From: Fidelibacterota bacterium
Lineage (GTDB): Bacteria > Fidelibacterota > Marinisomatia > SCGC-AAA003-L08 > TS1B11
NCBI GenBank assembly: GCA_004124295.1
Contig: SCKI01000012.1
Location: 1 to 64,000, forward strand
Direction of reading: 5' to 3'
DNA length: 64,000 nucleotides
The translations under genes and the position numbers were made by a program. The notes under the pieces are model-generated. The model made no database searches, was not told where the DNA came from, and was given only the letters and a program-made list of their open reading frames with translations. Shown one piece after another: positions 42,058-52,031 of the stretch. The first letter of the stretch is position 1, and every line of letters begins with the position of its first letter.

Positions 42058-42855
42058 GTGCGCAATCTTTTCGAATGGATCTACTACTTGCGGGAGCTGC
42101 TGCTGCTGCTCCTGGCAGTGCTTATTTCGGTCACCCTGCTGCTGACCAACGAGTCCCGCCAGGCCGTCTTTCTGCAGTCAACTTACGCCGGGATTATCGG
42201 CGCCTTGCCCCGGCTCAACCTGGGCCTGTCGGACATGAGCAGCTACCGGGAGGAAAACAGCATTCTGCGGGAGCGGCTGATTCAGTATGGCCTGCTCAAC
42301 GCCGAACTTGCCGAGACGGCCCGGGAGAACGCGCAGCTGCGCCAGATGCTGGCCTTCGCCCGGCGGTCGCCACACCGGCTGCAGGCGGCCGAAGTCATCA
42401 GCCGGGGGGCTGCCAGCCTGCTTTCCACGGTCACCATCAGCGCCGGCACGAATCAGGGCGTCAGGATCAATGATCCGATCCTCTCCCTGGAGGGATTGCT
42501 GGGTAAAGTCCTGTCGGTAGCCGCAGATGCGGCGGTGATCCATCTGGTCACGGACCGGAACTTCAGGGTCTCGGTGAAACTGGGCGACACGGCCGTGCGG
42601 GGCATCCTGAGGCCGACCCAGGCGGGCCGTGGTATCGTTGACGGGGTGCCCCCCAACAGCCGGATCGGCGTGGGAGACCCGGTACTCACTTCGGGGTTTT
42701 CCGACATTTTTCCCCGTAACCTGCCGGTGGCGGTGGTGGAAACCGTAGAGGACCTGCCGGGAGAGAATTTCAGCCGGATTACCGTTCGGCTGCATAGCCA
42801 ACCGTCCGCAACCGAACACGTTTTCGTTCTCATGGAGGGCTATGCCGGCTCTTAA
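42058..42855 (+). CDS. mreC: Rod-shape determining protein MreC
   Basis: 265 residues; one N-terminal membrane helix (ELLLLLLAVLISVTLLL), a coiled coil (~60-95) and two periplasmic beta barrels (AEVISRGAASLLSTVTI, GLLGKVLSV, GDPVLTSGFSDIFPRNLPVA). Activates PBP2/RodA. GTG start; overlaps mreD by 14 bases. Confidence 0.95.
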   Translation: MRNLFEWIYYLRELLLLLLAVLISVTLLLTNESRQAVFLQSTYAGIIGALPRLNLGLSDMSSYREENSILRERLIQYGLLNAELAETARENAQLRQMLAFARRSPHRLQAAEVISRGAASLLSTVTISAGTNQGVRINDPILSLEGLLGKVLSVAADAAVIHLVTDRNFRVSVKLGDTAVRGILRPTQAGRGIVDGVPPNSRIGVGDPVLTSGFSDIFPRNLPVAVVETVEDLPGENFSRITVRLHSQPSATEHVFVLMEGYAGS

Positions 42856-43318
42856 GGCCGCCAGCTGGGCGCTGCTGGCCTTCGCTGGCCAACTTCTGCT
42901 GGCTCCCCTGCTCAGCGTGGGGGAGATCAGGCCCGACTTTATCCTCATCCTGCTGGTTTACCTGTCGGCCAGATACGGCCGGGTAACCGGTATCCTGGCC
43001 GGGTTCACCCTGGGCTTACTGCAGGACGCCACAGGCGCTGTGAGTGTGCTGGGGATCAATGCCCTGAGCAAGTCGGTGGTCGGTTATGTGGCCGGGACCC
43101 TCAACGGCAACCTGTCGATCTGGACCCCCCGGGTCGTCAACCTGTATATCTACGGCAGCTTTGTGGGCCATGCCCTGATCTACCAGTCGGTGATGGCGCT
43201 GGGCCTGGACTCCACTGCCGGCTTGCTGGCCAACCATATGGTCACTGAGGCGTTCATGTCGAGCCTCATGATGACCGGCCTGCGTTATCTGGTGCCGCTG
43301 GTACGGAGTCCCTTGTGA
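42842..43318 (+). CDS. mreD: Rod-shape determining protein MreD
   Basis: 158 residues, five to six membrane helices, with RPDFILILLVYLSARYG and FTLGLLQDA typical of MreD. GTGA overlap with mrdA. Confidence 0.92.
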   Translation: MPALKAASWALLAFAGQLLLAPLLSVGEIRPDFILILLVYLSARYGRVTGILAGFTLGLLQDATGAVSVLGINALSKSVVGYVAGTLNGNLSIWTPRVVNLYIYGSFVGHALIYQSVMALGLDSTAGLLANHMVTEAFMSSLMMTGLRYLVPLVRSPL

Positions 43319-45105
43319 TCCCCTCCGGCGCAGTCGCGCCCCTTTTCCGGCGCAATATGCTGGCTGCCGCTACAGTCGTGGCGCTGGCGATTCTCGGGAT
43401 CCGTTTTTTCCAGTATCAGATCCTCAAGCATGACGAGTTCCAGCTCTATGCCGAGAAGAACAGTATCCGCTCCATCAGGATGCCTGCACCCCGGGGCCTG
43501 CTGCTGGACCGGAACGGCCAGTTTCTGGTCACGAACCGGCCCTACTACGGCCTGGCGGTGGTGCCGGCGGAAGTGCGGGGATCGCTGGAGCAGCTCCGCG
43601 GACTGAGCCGGTATATCGACCTGACCCCGGAGGAGATAACGGCGCGCATCGGCGCGGTGCGGGGAGTTTATGAACAGTACCAGTCCCTGCTGCTCTATGA
43701 TGACCTCAGCTTCACGCAGATTTCCCAGATCGAGGAGCACCGCCTCGAATTTCCCGGCATCTTTTTCCTGGACCGGACCATCCGGCACTATCCCAGCCGG
43801 GCCCGGGCCACCCATGTCATCGGCTACTTGCGCTCCCTCTCTGCTGAAGATATGATCAAATATAAGGACCGGGGCTACCGGCCCGGCGAGCAGATCGGCG
43901 CCGTCGGGCTGGAAAGATATCTGGAGGACCGGCTCCGGGGGCAGGATGGCTACCGCTATCACCTGGTGGACAACCTGCTGCGGGACCTGGGGAGCCTGCC
44001 CAACAAGCCGCCCCAGCCTGCCCGGCCGGGCGAGGCCGTGGCTCTGGCCATTGACATCAACCTGCAGGCCTTGGCCGAGCAACTGTTCGAAGACCGCCGT
44101 GGGGCCATGCTGATGATGGATCCGGGGACCGGAGAAATATTGGCTTACGTCAGCGCACCCGACTATGTGCTGGAACCGTTCACCGGGTCGATACCGGTAT
44201 CTCTATGGGAGCAGTGGCGAAACAACCCCGATAAGCTGTTGCTCAACAGGCCCATCAACGGGCTCTATCCGCCCGGCTCGACCTTCAAACTGCTGGCGGC
44301 GGCGGTGGCCCAGGCGTACAATTTGATCGGGCAGGAAGATACCCTCAGCTGCGCGGGCAGGTACTTTTTCGGGGATCGCTATTTCCGCTGTAACGTCCTG
44401 GCCGGGCACGGCGCGGTAAACATGGAGCAGGCCATCGCCCAGTCCTGCAATATCTATTTCTACCAGCTCATCCAGCGTATCGGCTTTGACCGCTGGCGGG
44501 AAATCGTGCTGCTGTTCGGCTTTGGTGAACCGACCGGTATCGAGGTGCCCCAGGAGTCTGCCGGCCTCGTGCCGAGCCGCCCCTACATGGACCGCAAGTA
44601 TGCCGATGTCGGCTGGACGGCGGGGCATATGCTCAACCTGGTGCTGGGCCAGGGGGATATCCTGGTGACGCCGTTGCAGCTGGCCCGCATGACGGCCGCC
44701 ATTGCCAACCGGGGCTACCTGGTGAGGCCGACCCTGCTGCACCGGCCGCCCGGAGCTGCGCCTGAGGGCCGGCTCATCGAGCTGCCCGATGCCGTCTGGG
44801 ACAATCTCCAGGCAGCCATGTACCAGGTGGTGTATGGCTTCAGGGGAACCGGATTCCGGGCCAAGGTGCCCGGCGGCCGGATTTATGGCAAGACCGGCAC
44901 GGCCCAGAACCCGCACGGCGATGGGCACTCATGGTTCACCGGCTATATTGTCGCGCCGGGCGGAGAGCGGGCGGTGCTTACCCTGCTGGTGGAACAGGGG
45001 GGCCTGGGCTCCCGGCTGGCGGCGTCGCTGGCTGCCACGGTTTTTGACCACTATCTGAACCAATATCTGCCCCGCCAGGATCAGGATCTTGCCCAGGTTC
45101 CTTAA
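43315..45105 (+). CDS. mrdA: Penicillin-binding protein 2 (elongation transpeptidase)
   Basis: 596 residues: N-terminal membrane helix, pedestal domain with PAPRGLLLDRNG, transpeptidase with PPGSTFKLL (catalytic Ser), SCN (QSCNIYF) and KTGTAQ. Crosslinks peptidoglycan during rod elongation with RodA. GTG start; overlaps rodA by 17 bases. Confidence 0.96.
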   Translation: MIPSGAVAPLFRRNMLAAATVVALAILGIRFFQYQILKHDEFQLYAEKNSIRSIRMPAPRGLLLDRNGQFLVTNRPYYGLAVVPAEVRGSLEQLRGLSRYIDLTPEEITARIGAVRGVYEQYQSLLLYDDLSFTQISQIEEHRLEFPGIFFLDRTIRHYPSRARATHVIGYLRSLSAEDMIKYKDRGYRPGEQIGAVGLERYLEDRLRGQDGYRYHLVDNLLRDLGSLPNKPPQPARPGEAVALAIDINLQALAEQLFEDRRGAMLMMDPGTGEILAYVSAPDYVLEPFTGSIPVSLWEQWRNNPDKLLLNRPINGLYPPGSTFKLLAAAVAQAYNLIGQEDTLSCAGRYFFGDRYFRCNVLAGHGAVNMEQAIAQSCNIYFYQLIQRIGFDRWREIVLLFGFGEPTGIEVPQESAGLVPSRPYMDRKYADVGWTAGHMLNLVLGQGDILVTPLQLARMTAAIANRGYLVRPTLLHRPPGAAPEGRLIELPDAVWDNLQAAMYQVVYGFRGTGFRAKVPGGRIYGKTGTAQNPHGDGHSWFTGYIVAPGGERAVLTLLVEQGGLGSRLAASLAATVFDHYLNQYLPRQDQDLAQVP

Positions 45106-46315
45106 TTTTAAAGCCTACCCGGTCTCTTTCGATGGGCTGACGGTGGTCCCGGTGGCCGGACTGATCCTGTTCGGGGCGCTGGGGCTCTTCAGCACGGCCC
45201 AGGGCGGATCGCTTCAGTCGGCATCCCTATTCCGGCAGGGCATCTGGCTGCTGGTCTCCCTCGTGGCCGTCGGCGCCCTGCGCTGGGTCCATCCGCGGTT
45301 TTATTACCAGCATGCCTACCGGCTGTATGCCGTTTTTCTGCTGCTGCTGGTGGTGACCTTTTTCATGCCGGCTGTCTCTGGCGGACAACGCTGGATCATG
45401 CTCGGCGCGCTACGCCTGCAGCCCGCTGAGCTGGGCAAGATCGTTCTCGTTCTGGCCCTGGCAAAGTACCTCACCGACTACCGCAAACAGCTGGCTGAAT
45501 TCCCCTACGCGATGGCGCCCCTGGGCATCGCCATTCTGCCCACGCTGCTGATTATCGGCCAACCCGACCTGGGCACCGCGCTGATTTATCTTGTGGTCAC
45601 TTTTGCCATGATGTACTGGGCCAACATCTCCTCTTTCTACCTGTTTGTACTCATCGCCCCGGTGGTCAGCATTGTCAGCGGATTCGAGTTTTACGCCTTC
45701 TCCGCCTGGATGCTCTGCTTGATTGTGGTCCTGACCCTGGCCCGGGTCAAGCTGCGCTGGAAAACGGTTCTGTTTGCCGTCAACGCCCTGTTTGGGACCT
45801 TGGCCCCAACCCTCTGGAACAGTCTCCAGCCGTACCAGCAGCGCCGCATTCTGACCTTGCTCGACGCCACTTCCGATCCCCATGGCGCCGGCTACCAGGT
45901 GCTGCAGTCCCGGACGGCCATCGGTTCGGGAGGCCTGTTCGGCAAAGGGCTCGGTGAGGGGACCCAGACGCAGCTCCGTTTCCTGCCTGTCACCGACACA
46001 GATTTCATTATCGCCGTCATTGGAGAGGAGCTCGGCTTTATCGCCATCCTCGTGATTCTGATTCTGTTCGCCTGGCTCCTGCTGCGCCTGCTGGACCGGG
46101 CCTCCACGACCCAGTATCGATTCGCCAGCTTGTGTGTGGTGGGCTTTGCGAGCGTTTTCCTGGTCCATGTTTTCATCAACATGGGCATGGCCACCGGGCT
46201 GATGCCGGTCACCGGCCTCCCGTTGCCGTTTCTGAGTTACGGAGGCTCCTTTCTGCTGACATGTATCCTGATGATAGGTCTGACAAACTATCTTTTGGCC
46301 GGCGAACCGCTCTGA
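45089..46315 (+). CDS. rodA: Peptidoglycan glycosyltransferase RodA
   Basis: 408 residues, SEDS family, ten membrane helices. Diagnostic text: GGQRWIMLG, LQPAELGKI, QPDLGTALI, AIGSGGLFGKGLGEGTQTQLRFLPVTDTDFI and the end MPVTGLPLPFLSYGGS. TTG start inside mrdA. Confidence 0.96.
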   Translation: MPRFLNFKAYPVSFDGLTVVPVAGLILFGALGLFSTAQGGSLQSASLFRQGIWLLVSLVAVGALRWVHPRFYYQHAYRLYAVFLLLLVVTFFMPAVSGGQRWIMLGALRLQPAELGKIVLVLALAKYLTDYRKQLAEFPYAMAPLGIAILPTLLIIGQPDLGTALIYLVVTFAMMYWANISSFYLFVLIAPVVSIVSGFEFYAFSAWMLCLIVVLTLARVKLRWKTVLFAVNALFGTLAPTLWNSLQPYQQRRILTLLDATSDPHGAGYQVLQSRTAIGSGGLFGKGLGEGTQTQLRFLPVTDTDFIIAVIGEELGFIAILVILILFAWLLLRLLDRASTTQYRFASLCVVGFASVFLVHVFINMGMATGLMPVTGLPLPFLSYGGSFLLTCILMIGLTNYLLAGEPL

Positions 46316-46429
46316 AACCTGCAAAAAAAGGAATTTGGCCCCTTGCGGCTGGTGCGTTGCCGCCAGAGCAGCTACGGCTTAAATTCGGGCACGTTCTGAA
46401 TACTCAGGCGCAATCTTAGTGGAGGTTGA

Positions 46430-47356
46430 ATGAATCGCCAAAAGGCCGGAATATGGATAACGGCCGCTGTGGTATGTTTCGCCACCCTGGACTTTTCCAG
46501 TGGGGCGATCCTGCCCGGTTTCCTTGAGCCGGGCGCAGCCGAACCTCAGCAGAGGGCTCAGACCCGGACGCGCAACAGTCAGCAAGCCCGGCAGCGGCCC
46601 TCGACGGCCCAGGAGCTGCGCCGCTTGAACGGCCGGGTGGCGACCCTGACGGCCCAGAACGATAGCCTCAAGACCCGGGTCGGCGACCTGGAGAGGGCCT
46701 TCCAGTCCTTCGCCAGCGTGGTGCCCGATCTGCGCAATGCCCTGGGGGAGACCCTGAGGACAAAGACAGTCATGGACAGTGCCGAGATGGCCCTGGTGAA
46801 CCAACTCAGCCTGGTGCTGAACAAGATCAGCCTCCTAGAAGACAAGGCCGCCTACATCGACAGCACCAATTTTGAGATACTTTCGCAGCTGGTGCTGGTG
46901 GAAAACAAGATCGTCTCCCTCACGAACAGCTTCAACGACATCATGGGTGCCCGGCAGCCGGGGCGGGTGGTGGCCGAAAACAAGCTGAGCGATGAGGAAT
47001 TCCGCAGCCGGTATATCAAGGCGCTGACCGCCTACCAGAACGGCCAATACCGGCAGGCCCGCGAGATGTTCACCGTGCTGATCCAGCAGGGCGGCAACCA
47101 CGAGCTGGCCGATAATTCACAGTACTGGCTGGCGGAGAGCTATTATGCCAGCCGCAATTTCAAGCGGGCCATTAGCGAGTTTGAGCGTGTTTTCTCCTAT
47201 CGCGGCACCGACAAGGCTGACCATGCCCAATTCAAAATCGGCCGGAGCTACTGGAATGCGGGCGACTACGCCACGGCCCGTAGCGCCATGCAGAAACTGC
47301 TCGCCGATTATCCCGAGTCCAGCCTGCGCGAAGAAGCCCGGCGGTACCTGCAGTAG
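46430..47356 (+). CDS. CpoB/YbgF-like TPR protein
   Basis: 308 residues: signal segment, coiled coil (~60-100, with LNGRVATLTAQNDSLKTRV), then TPR/YfiO-like repeats from ~195 (YIKALTAYQNGQYRQAREMF, YYASRNFKRAISEFERV, GDYATARSAMQKLLADYPES). Members coordinate wall synthesis with outer-membrane constriction through Tol. No tol-pal genes adjacent; it follows rodA. AGTGGAGG before ATG. Confidence 0.85.
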   Translation: MNRQKAGIWITAAVVCFATLDFSSGAILPGFLEPGAAEPQQRAQTRTRNSQQARQRPSTAQELRRLNGRVATLTAQNDSLKTRVGDLERAFQSFASVVPDLRNALGETLRTKTVMDSAEMALVNQLSLVLNKISLLEDKAAYIDSTNFEILSQLVLVENKIVSLTNSFNDIMGARQPGRVVAENKLSDEEFRSRYIKALTAYQNGQYRQAREMFTVLIQQGGNHELADNSQYWLAESYYASRNFKRAISEFERVFSYRGTDKADHAQFKIGRSYWNAGDYATARSAMQKLLADYPESSLREEARRYLQ

Positions 47357-47397
47357 CGTCCGGCCATTCCATTGACCCCAACAAATAAAGTAGTTAC

Positions 47398-48243
47398 ATG
47401 GCACTGAAAATATACTATCTGGCATCTGAAATCTCGCCCTTCTCCGACACCTATGGCCTGGCCCGGTTTTCCCGGGAAATCTGCTCGATATTCCAGGAAA
47501 TCGACGATTTTGATATCCGCCTCATACAGCCCAAATACGGTTACATCAGCGAGCGGAAGTTCATCCTGCGTGAGGTCATTCGGCTGCGCAATATGCCCAT
47601 CGAATTCGCCGGTGAGGGGCGCCGGGGCAGCGTCAAGTCAGCCTTCATTCCCAACAGCAAGGTCCAGGTTTACTTCATGGAGGACGATGAGTTTTTTAAA
47701 CCGGTGACCAATCTGCTCTATAAAGCCCGCAACGGGCGTATGCTGAAAGATAATCCCCAGCGCTACGCCTACTTTGCCCGGGTGGCGCTCGAGAATCTGA
47801 AGCATCTGTTCTGGAAGCCGGACATCATCATCGCCAATGACTGGCAGATGAGTTTCGTGCCGGCCCTGTACCAGCTGCAGTACGCCGGGGACGAATTTTA
47901 CAAGGATATAAAAACCGTGTTCCTGGTGCACTCCTCCAACGGCAGCGCCATGTTTTCCAAGGAGTCCTATGACGCCGTCAATTTGTTGGATGTCAAAGAC
48001 AAGCGCTTGCCGAAAATCGCCGCTGAAATGAACAACATGGAGCTGGCCGTCAAATTTGCCGACAAGGTCATTTCCATAGAGCATCCCGACGGCCGGTTAA
48101 AGGCCGCCCTGGCCGAAGATAAATCCACGGCGAAGCTGCTCAAGAGCAAGCGCGGCAGCAGGCGTCTGGTCATCAAGGAGGATACGCCAGCCCAATGGGC
48201 CGAGGTTGCCGGCACCCTCGAGGGCATATTGAGGAACCTTTAG
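47398..48243 (+). CDS. Glycogen/starch-synthase-like N-terminal domain protein
   Basis: 281 residues, equal only to the GT5 N-terminal half: KIYYLASEISPFSDTYGLARF (normally KxGGL at the ADP-glucose site), PDIIIANDWQMSFVPALY, TVFLVHSS. The C-terminal GT-B half is absent; the tail is ~50 lysine-rich residues. Such half enzymes are common in Bacteroidetes-related genomes. Catalysis alone is doubtful. Confidence 0.8.
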   Translation: MALKIYYLASEISPFSDTYGLARFSREICSIFQEIDDFDIRLIQPKYGYISERKFILREVIRLRNMPIEFAGEGRRGSVKSAFIPNSKVQVYFMEDDEFFKPVTNLLYKARNGRMLKDNPQRYAYFARVALENLKHLFWKPDIIIANDWQMSFVPALYQLQYAGDEFYKDIKTVFLVHSSNGSAMFSKESYDAVNLLDVKDKRLPKIAAEMNNMELAVKFADKVISIEHPDGRLKAALAEDKSTAKLLKSKRGSRRLVIKEDTPAQWAEVAGTLEGILRNL

Positions 48244-48290
48244 AGCCCCTCTCCGTTCTCCCATTGCATTATGCCTGTCAGCAATTCCCC

Positions 48291-49490
48291 ATGAGGTCTA
48301 TCAGACTCATCCGCCCGGTGGCGTTTGCCGTTGCCCTTGTGCTGGTTTTTTCCGCCTGCCGCAACGACCCTGTATTCGGTCCGTTTAACGGGGCGGACTG
48401 GTCCATTGAGGAGGTGACCATCGACAGCATGGCCGTCGAGCAGTCCAGTGAGGTGGTACAGGCAGGCGGGAGCAAAACCCTGTATGCGGGCCAGATACCC
48501 ACTGCCGGCGCCCGGGAATCGGCCATCCTGCTGAAGTTCGATGCCGTTGAGAGCGCCCTGCTGGACACCATGCTGCGGGCCGAACTGCTGCTGTTCCGGC
48601 GCGGGTTTCAGGACAGTATACCCGATCCGTACAGCCAGTTTGAGATGGCCGCCATTGTGGCCGATTCGAGCATCTGGGCCGAAAGCGATTCCGGCCTCGC
48701 CATCAGCGACTTCCCCGACACTCTGCTGCCGGTGCTGGGCTTCATGAATACCGATCCCATCGCCTTGGCCCGCGCCGATTCCGCTTCCGGAGCCAACGGC
48801 GCGGAGCATTTGGCCCTGGGCGTGCCGGACACCCTCCTGCGCGACTGGATTTCAGGTGATCTGTTCAATAACGGCATTATCCTGCGGCAGGTCGGCGGCA
48901 GCGGGCTGACCGTGTTCAATGCCCGGGGGGCCGACCTCGCCCCGCGCCTGATGATCACCTATATCGATTCGAACGGGGCGGAAGCCTACCTCTACCCGCC
49001 GGTGGTGGCAGACCTGAGTATCTATCCCGCCTCGAACCTGCCGGTCCCTGATGATGCGGAGCTGTTCTCCCTCAATTATAGCGAAGGATGGCTGATCAAC
49101 ATCGATTTCAGCAACACCTTCAGCCCCGATTCCAGCAAAATTATTCTCGCCGCCCGGCTGATCCTGACCAGCCCGCAGGTGCCGGCAGACCTGGTCAGCA
49201 GCGTGATTGACCTGGAGGTTGGCCGGACGGCCAACAGCGAAGGAGATTCGACCTTGAGCGCGGAGGCAAGCCTCGCCTATAATGTGGAAGCAGGCGCGGC
49301 GGTCTTCAACATCGGCTTGATCCTGGACGGCTATAACAAGGGCACCTATGAAAATTACGGTATCATCGTCGGCGTCGTGCCGAATCAGCATGATTTCGAT
49401 ACGATCCAGTTTTACAGTCCCGCCGCCGATTCGGCCCTGAGACCCCGGCTGGAACTGGTCATCGGGCACTCTTTCGAGGGGCCGCAATGA
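48291..49490 (+). CDS. Lipoprotein, DNRLRE-like beta domain
   Basis: About 399 residues with lipobox VFSAC. The mature protein is beta-rich, with ESAILLKFDAVESALLDTMLRAELLLF and repeat FNARGADLAPRLMITY resembling disaggregatase/DNRLRE jelly-roll domains of surface proteins. No catalytic residues seen. ATG 48291. Overlaps the barrel gene (ATGA), so they may form a surface pair. Confidence 0.7.
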   Translation: MRSIRLIRPVAFAVALVLVFSACRNDPVFGPFNGADWSIEEVTIDSMAVEQSSEVVQAGGSKTLYAGQIPTAGARESAILLKFDAVESALLDTMLRAELLLFRRGFQDSIPDPYSQFEMAAIVADSSIWAESDSGLAISDFPDTLLPVLGFMNTDPIALARADSASGANGAEHLALGVPDTLLRDWISGDLFNNGIILRQVGGSGLTVFNARGADLAPRLMITYIDSNGAEAYLYPPVVADLSIYPASNLPVPDDAELFSLNYSEGWLINIDFSNTFSPDSSKIILAARLILTSPQVPADLVSSVIDLEVGRTANSEGDSTLSAEASLAYNVEAGAAVFNIGLILDGYNKGTYENYGIIVGVVPNQHDFDTIQFYSPAADSALRPRLELVIGHSFEGPQ

Positions 49491-50746
49491 GGTGGCAGCG
49501 TGCCCTGGTATTGCTGCTGCTGGCGGTTGCATCACCAGCGGCCGGCCAGTCTATGCTGGAGCTTTACGGACTGGGCCTCTGGTCGCCGCCCAATGACGTG
49601 ATGGGCCAAGGCGCCGGGGACATCCGCAGCCTGCCACTGGGGCCGGGGCAGGTGCTGGCCACAAACGTGGCCTCCTGGTATGCGTTGACGTCCACCCAGT
49701 TGCGCGCTACCCTGGGAACCCGACGGACCAGCAGCGGAGACGGGCAGGTACGATCCCGCGCCGGCCTGCAGCAGGTTCACTTTCTGGCGCACCTGGATAA
49801 TCGTACAGCGGTCGGCGTGATCCTGCGTCCGCTGACTCGTACGCAGATGACTCTGACCGATACCACCGGCTATCTGAGACTGGCTGCCGATACGCTTCGC
49901 TACACCCAGACCCGGCGCTTGGAAGGCGGCGTGTCGAGTCTGCAGCTGGGTCTGTCCCGCCGATTGGGCGGATCCACGGCCATCGGATTGACGCTAGGCA
50001 TTATATTCGGCGCGATACTGGAAACGGACACCCTCGCCTTCACCGACCATGGGGAACGGATCGATGTGCTGAGCTGGGCGCGGTTCACGGGGCCTTTTCT
50101 TTTGGCCGAACGGAGCACCTCTTTTCTGGGCCGGACCGTAGGCTTCGGATTCCAGACCGGCGCCTGGCCCCGGTCCCGGAGCATGCTGGGCCTGCAAATC
50201 GACTGGCCCCTGGCCGTCAGGGCGAAGGTGGACACCCGCTATCAACCGCTGCCGGTCTACTCAACCGTCCGGGAGCAGGACCTGCAGCTGCCCTCAACCA
50301 TCAGCGCCAGCTACGGGCTGGATTTGACTTCCCGGCAACGCCTGCTGGCCGAATGGACCGTGCAGCAGGAAGATACCACCGGCAACAACCGGCTGATCTT
50401 CGGGCGGCAGCTGGAACGGATCAGCGCGGCGAAGTTCGTTTGGGCCTTATCGCCGGCCGGTCCCACTGCTCCGGAGCCGGGGAGATTTGCTTATCGTGTG
50501 GGATTTATATTCAGACAGTATTACCTTTCCGACTTGAAAAATGAGCCCCTGAGTGAAATGGGGATCACTTTGGGACTGGGAGTACGATCACTGAGCTTCG
50601 GTTACGGGCTCGATCTGGCCCTGCAGATAGGCCAGCGGGACACCGGCACACTTCCGGGAACAAAAAAAGAGACGTTTTTTCGATTTTCAATTGGCGCCAG
50701 AACAGGAGAATTGTGGTTTGCTAGACCCAAGAAAAATTGGCAATGA
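49487..50746 (+). CDS. Outer-membrane beta-barrel protein, FadL/PorV-like
   Basis: 419 residues, signal peptide cut after AAGQ, then amphipathic strands, with GGVSSLQLGLSRRLGGSTAIGLTLGIIFGA and a C-terminal strand LWFARP. No family can be named with certainty. Shares an ATGA overlap with the preceding lipoprotein. Confidence 0.7.
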   Translation: MRWQRALVLLLLAVASPAAGQSMLELYGLGLWSPPNDVMGQGAGDIRSLPLGPGQVLATNVASWYALTSTQLRATLGTRRTSSGDGQVRSRAGLQQVHFLAHLDNRTAVGVILRPLTRTQMTLTDTTGYLRLAADTLRYTQTRRLEGGVSSLQLGLSRRLGGSTAIGLTLGIIFGAILETDTLAFTDHGERIDVLSWARFTGPFLLAERSTSFLGRTVGFGFQTGAWPRSRSMLGLQIDWPLAVRAKVDTRYQPLPVYSTVREQDLQLPSTISASYGLDLTSRQRLLAEWTVQQEDTTGNNRLIFGRQLERISAAKFVWALSPAGPTAPEPGRFAYRVGFIFRQYYLSDLKNEPLSEMGITLGLGVRSLSFGYGLDLALQIGQRDTGTLPGTKKETFFRFSIGARTGELWFARPKKNWQ

Positions 50747-52031
50747 TTTGGGCAAGAAATTGCCCGGAAAATTGCACCGGAATAAGTATTCGCGGATTGG
50801 CTTGATCCTGGCCTTTGGCCTGGTTGCCGGGACCGCTCAAATGTGCGCCCCGCCGCCGCCGGAGGCAATTTCCCGCGGTATGACCGTGGAGGAGCGTCGC
50901 CAACGCGACCGCCAGTGCGCTATCGCCCTGTCCAACGCCTGGGAATATTACAAAAACAGGGATTGGGATTCCTCCATCCGCAATTACCGCAACCTGGTCG
51001 ATTTAGGCTGCGGTAATGAGTATGCCAGCGACGTGTACCTCTACTTCGGGCGGGCCTACCAGGAAGTGGGCAAGGTGGACAGCGCCATCTGGGCCTTCCA
51101 GCAGGGCCTGCGTTATATCCCCCGGAACAAGGACCTGCTGCAAAATGTCGCCTACACCATGGGCCGGCAAAACCGGATCGACGAGCAGATCAGGTATATG
51201 GAGCGCTGGATTGAGGTCGATTCGGTCAACACCAAGGCCTACGGCGAACTGGCTGCCCTGCTCAGGGGAGAGGAACGGTTTGACGATCTGCTGCATGTGC
51301 TTAATGACTGGGATAAGATTGATCCCAACAACAGCCGGATCCAGACCGAGATTATCCAGGTTACCGAACTCAGCGGCAGGGACCCTCTCGATGTTCTGCG
51401 CAACCGCTGGCTGGACAATCCGGACAATTACCAGTACGGCTATGACTATGCGGCCGAGCTGGTCAAGCGGAGCGAGTATACCAAGGCCTTCCGGGAACTG
51501 GAGGCGGTGATTCAACGCTTCCCCTCATCGGTAAGCGCCTACGAGTTGCTGGCCATATCAGCTCTGGACAACGATGATACGGACCGGGCTATCGCGGCCT
51601 ACGAGCGGCTGTTTGCCCTGAACCGGACCAATTACAGGGTGGCCGTCGACCTCTCCAAAACCTACCTGCAGACCGGGGAATATGAGCAAGCGCTGGAGTG
51701 GGCCGAGACGGCCATGCGGGCCAGCAACAGCAACGGCGAGGCCTACTACGCCCGAGCGGAAGTCTATTATGCGGTGGGCGATGATTGCCTGGGACAGCGG
51801 GAAAGCGGTGTCGCCCGGTTCGATGACAAAATTGTCTTCATGATGGCCTGGGAAGACTACTCCACTTCAGTGGAGCGGGGCAACCGGCGAGGTAAGGCCC
51901 GGGCCGATTTCCTGGAGAAAAACCTGATTCCCAGCAAAGGCGACTGGTTCCTGCAGCCTGCGGACATCCGCGTTTTCAAGCCCCAGGGCAGCTGTTACAC
52001 CTGGATCAATAGGACGGTGAGGAGGCAGTAG
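50718..52031 (+). CDS. TPR-repeat envelope protein
   Basis: About 437 residues. A hydrophobic segment (RIGLILAFGLVAGTAQMC) precedes CAPPPP, perhaps an atypical lipobox, then ~8 TPR units (YFGRAYQEVGKVDSAIWAF, AYGELAALLRGEERFDDLL, AYELLAISALDNDDTDRAI). TTG 50718 with AGGAGA upstream is chosen. Likely a scaffold. A GAGGAGG near its stop serves rpiB. Confidence 0.75.
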   Translation: MLDPRKIGNDLGKKLPGKLHRNKYSRIGLILAFGLVAGTAQMCAPPPPEAISRGMTVEERRQRDRQCAIALSNAWEYYKNRDWDSSIRNYRNLVDLGCGNEYASDVYLYFGRAYQEVGKVDSAIWAFQQGLRYIPRNKDLLQNVAYTMGRQNRIDEQIRYMERWIEVDSVNTKAYGELAALLRGEERFDDLLHVLNDWDKIDPNNSRIQTEIIQVTELSGRDPLDVLRNRWLDNPDNYQYGYDYAAELVKRSEYTKAFRELEAVIQRFPSSVSAYELLAISALDNDDTDRAIAAYERLFALNRTNYRVAVDLSKTYLQTGEYEQALEWAETAMRASNSNGEAYYARAEVYYAVGDDCLGQRESGVARFDDKIVFMMAWEDYSTSVERGNRRGKARADFLEKNLIPSKGDWFLQPADIRVFKPQGSCYTWINRTVRRQ

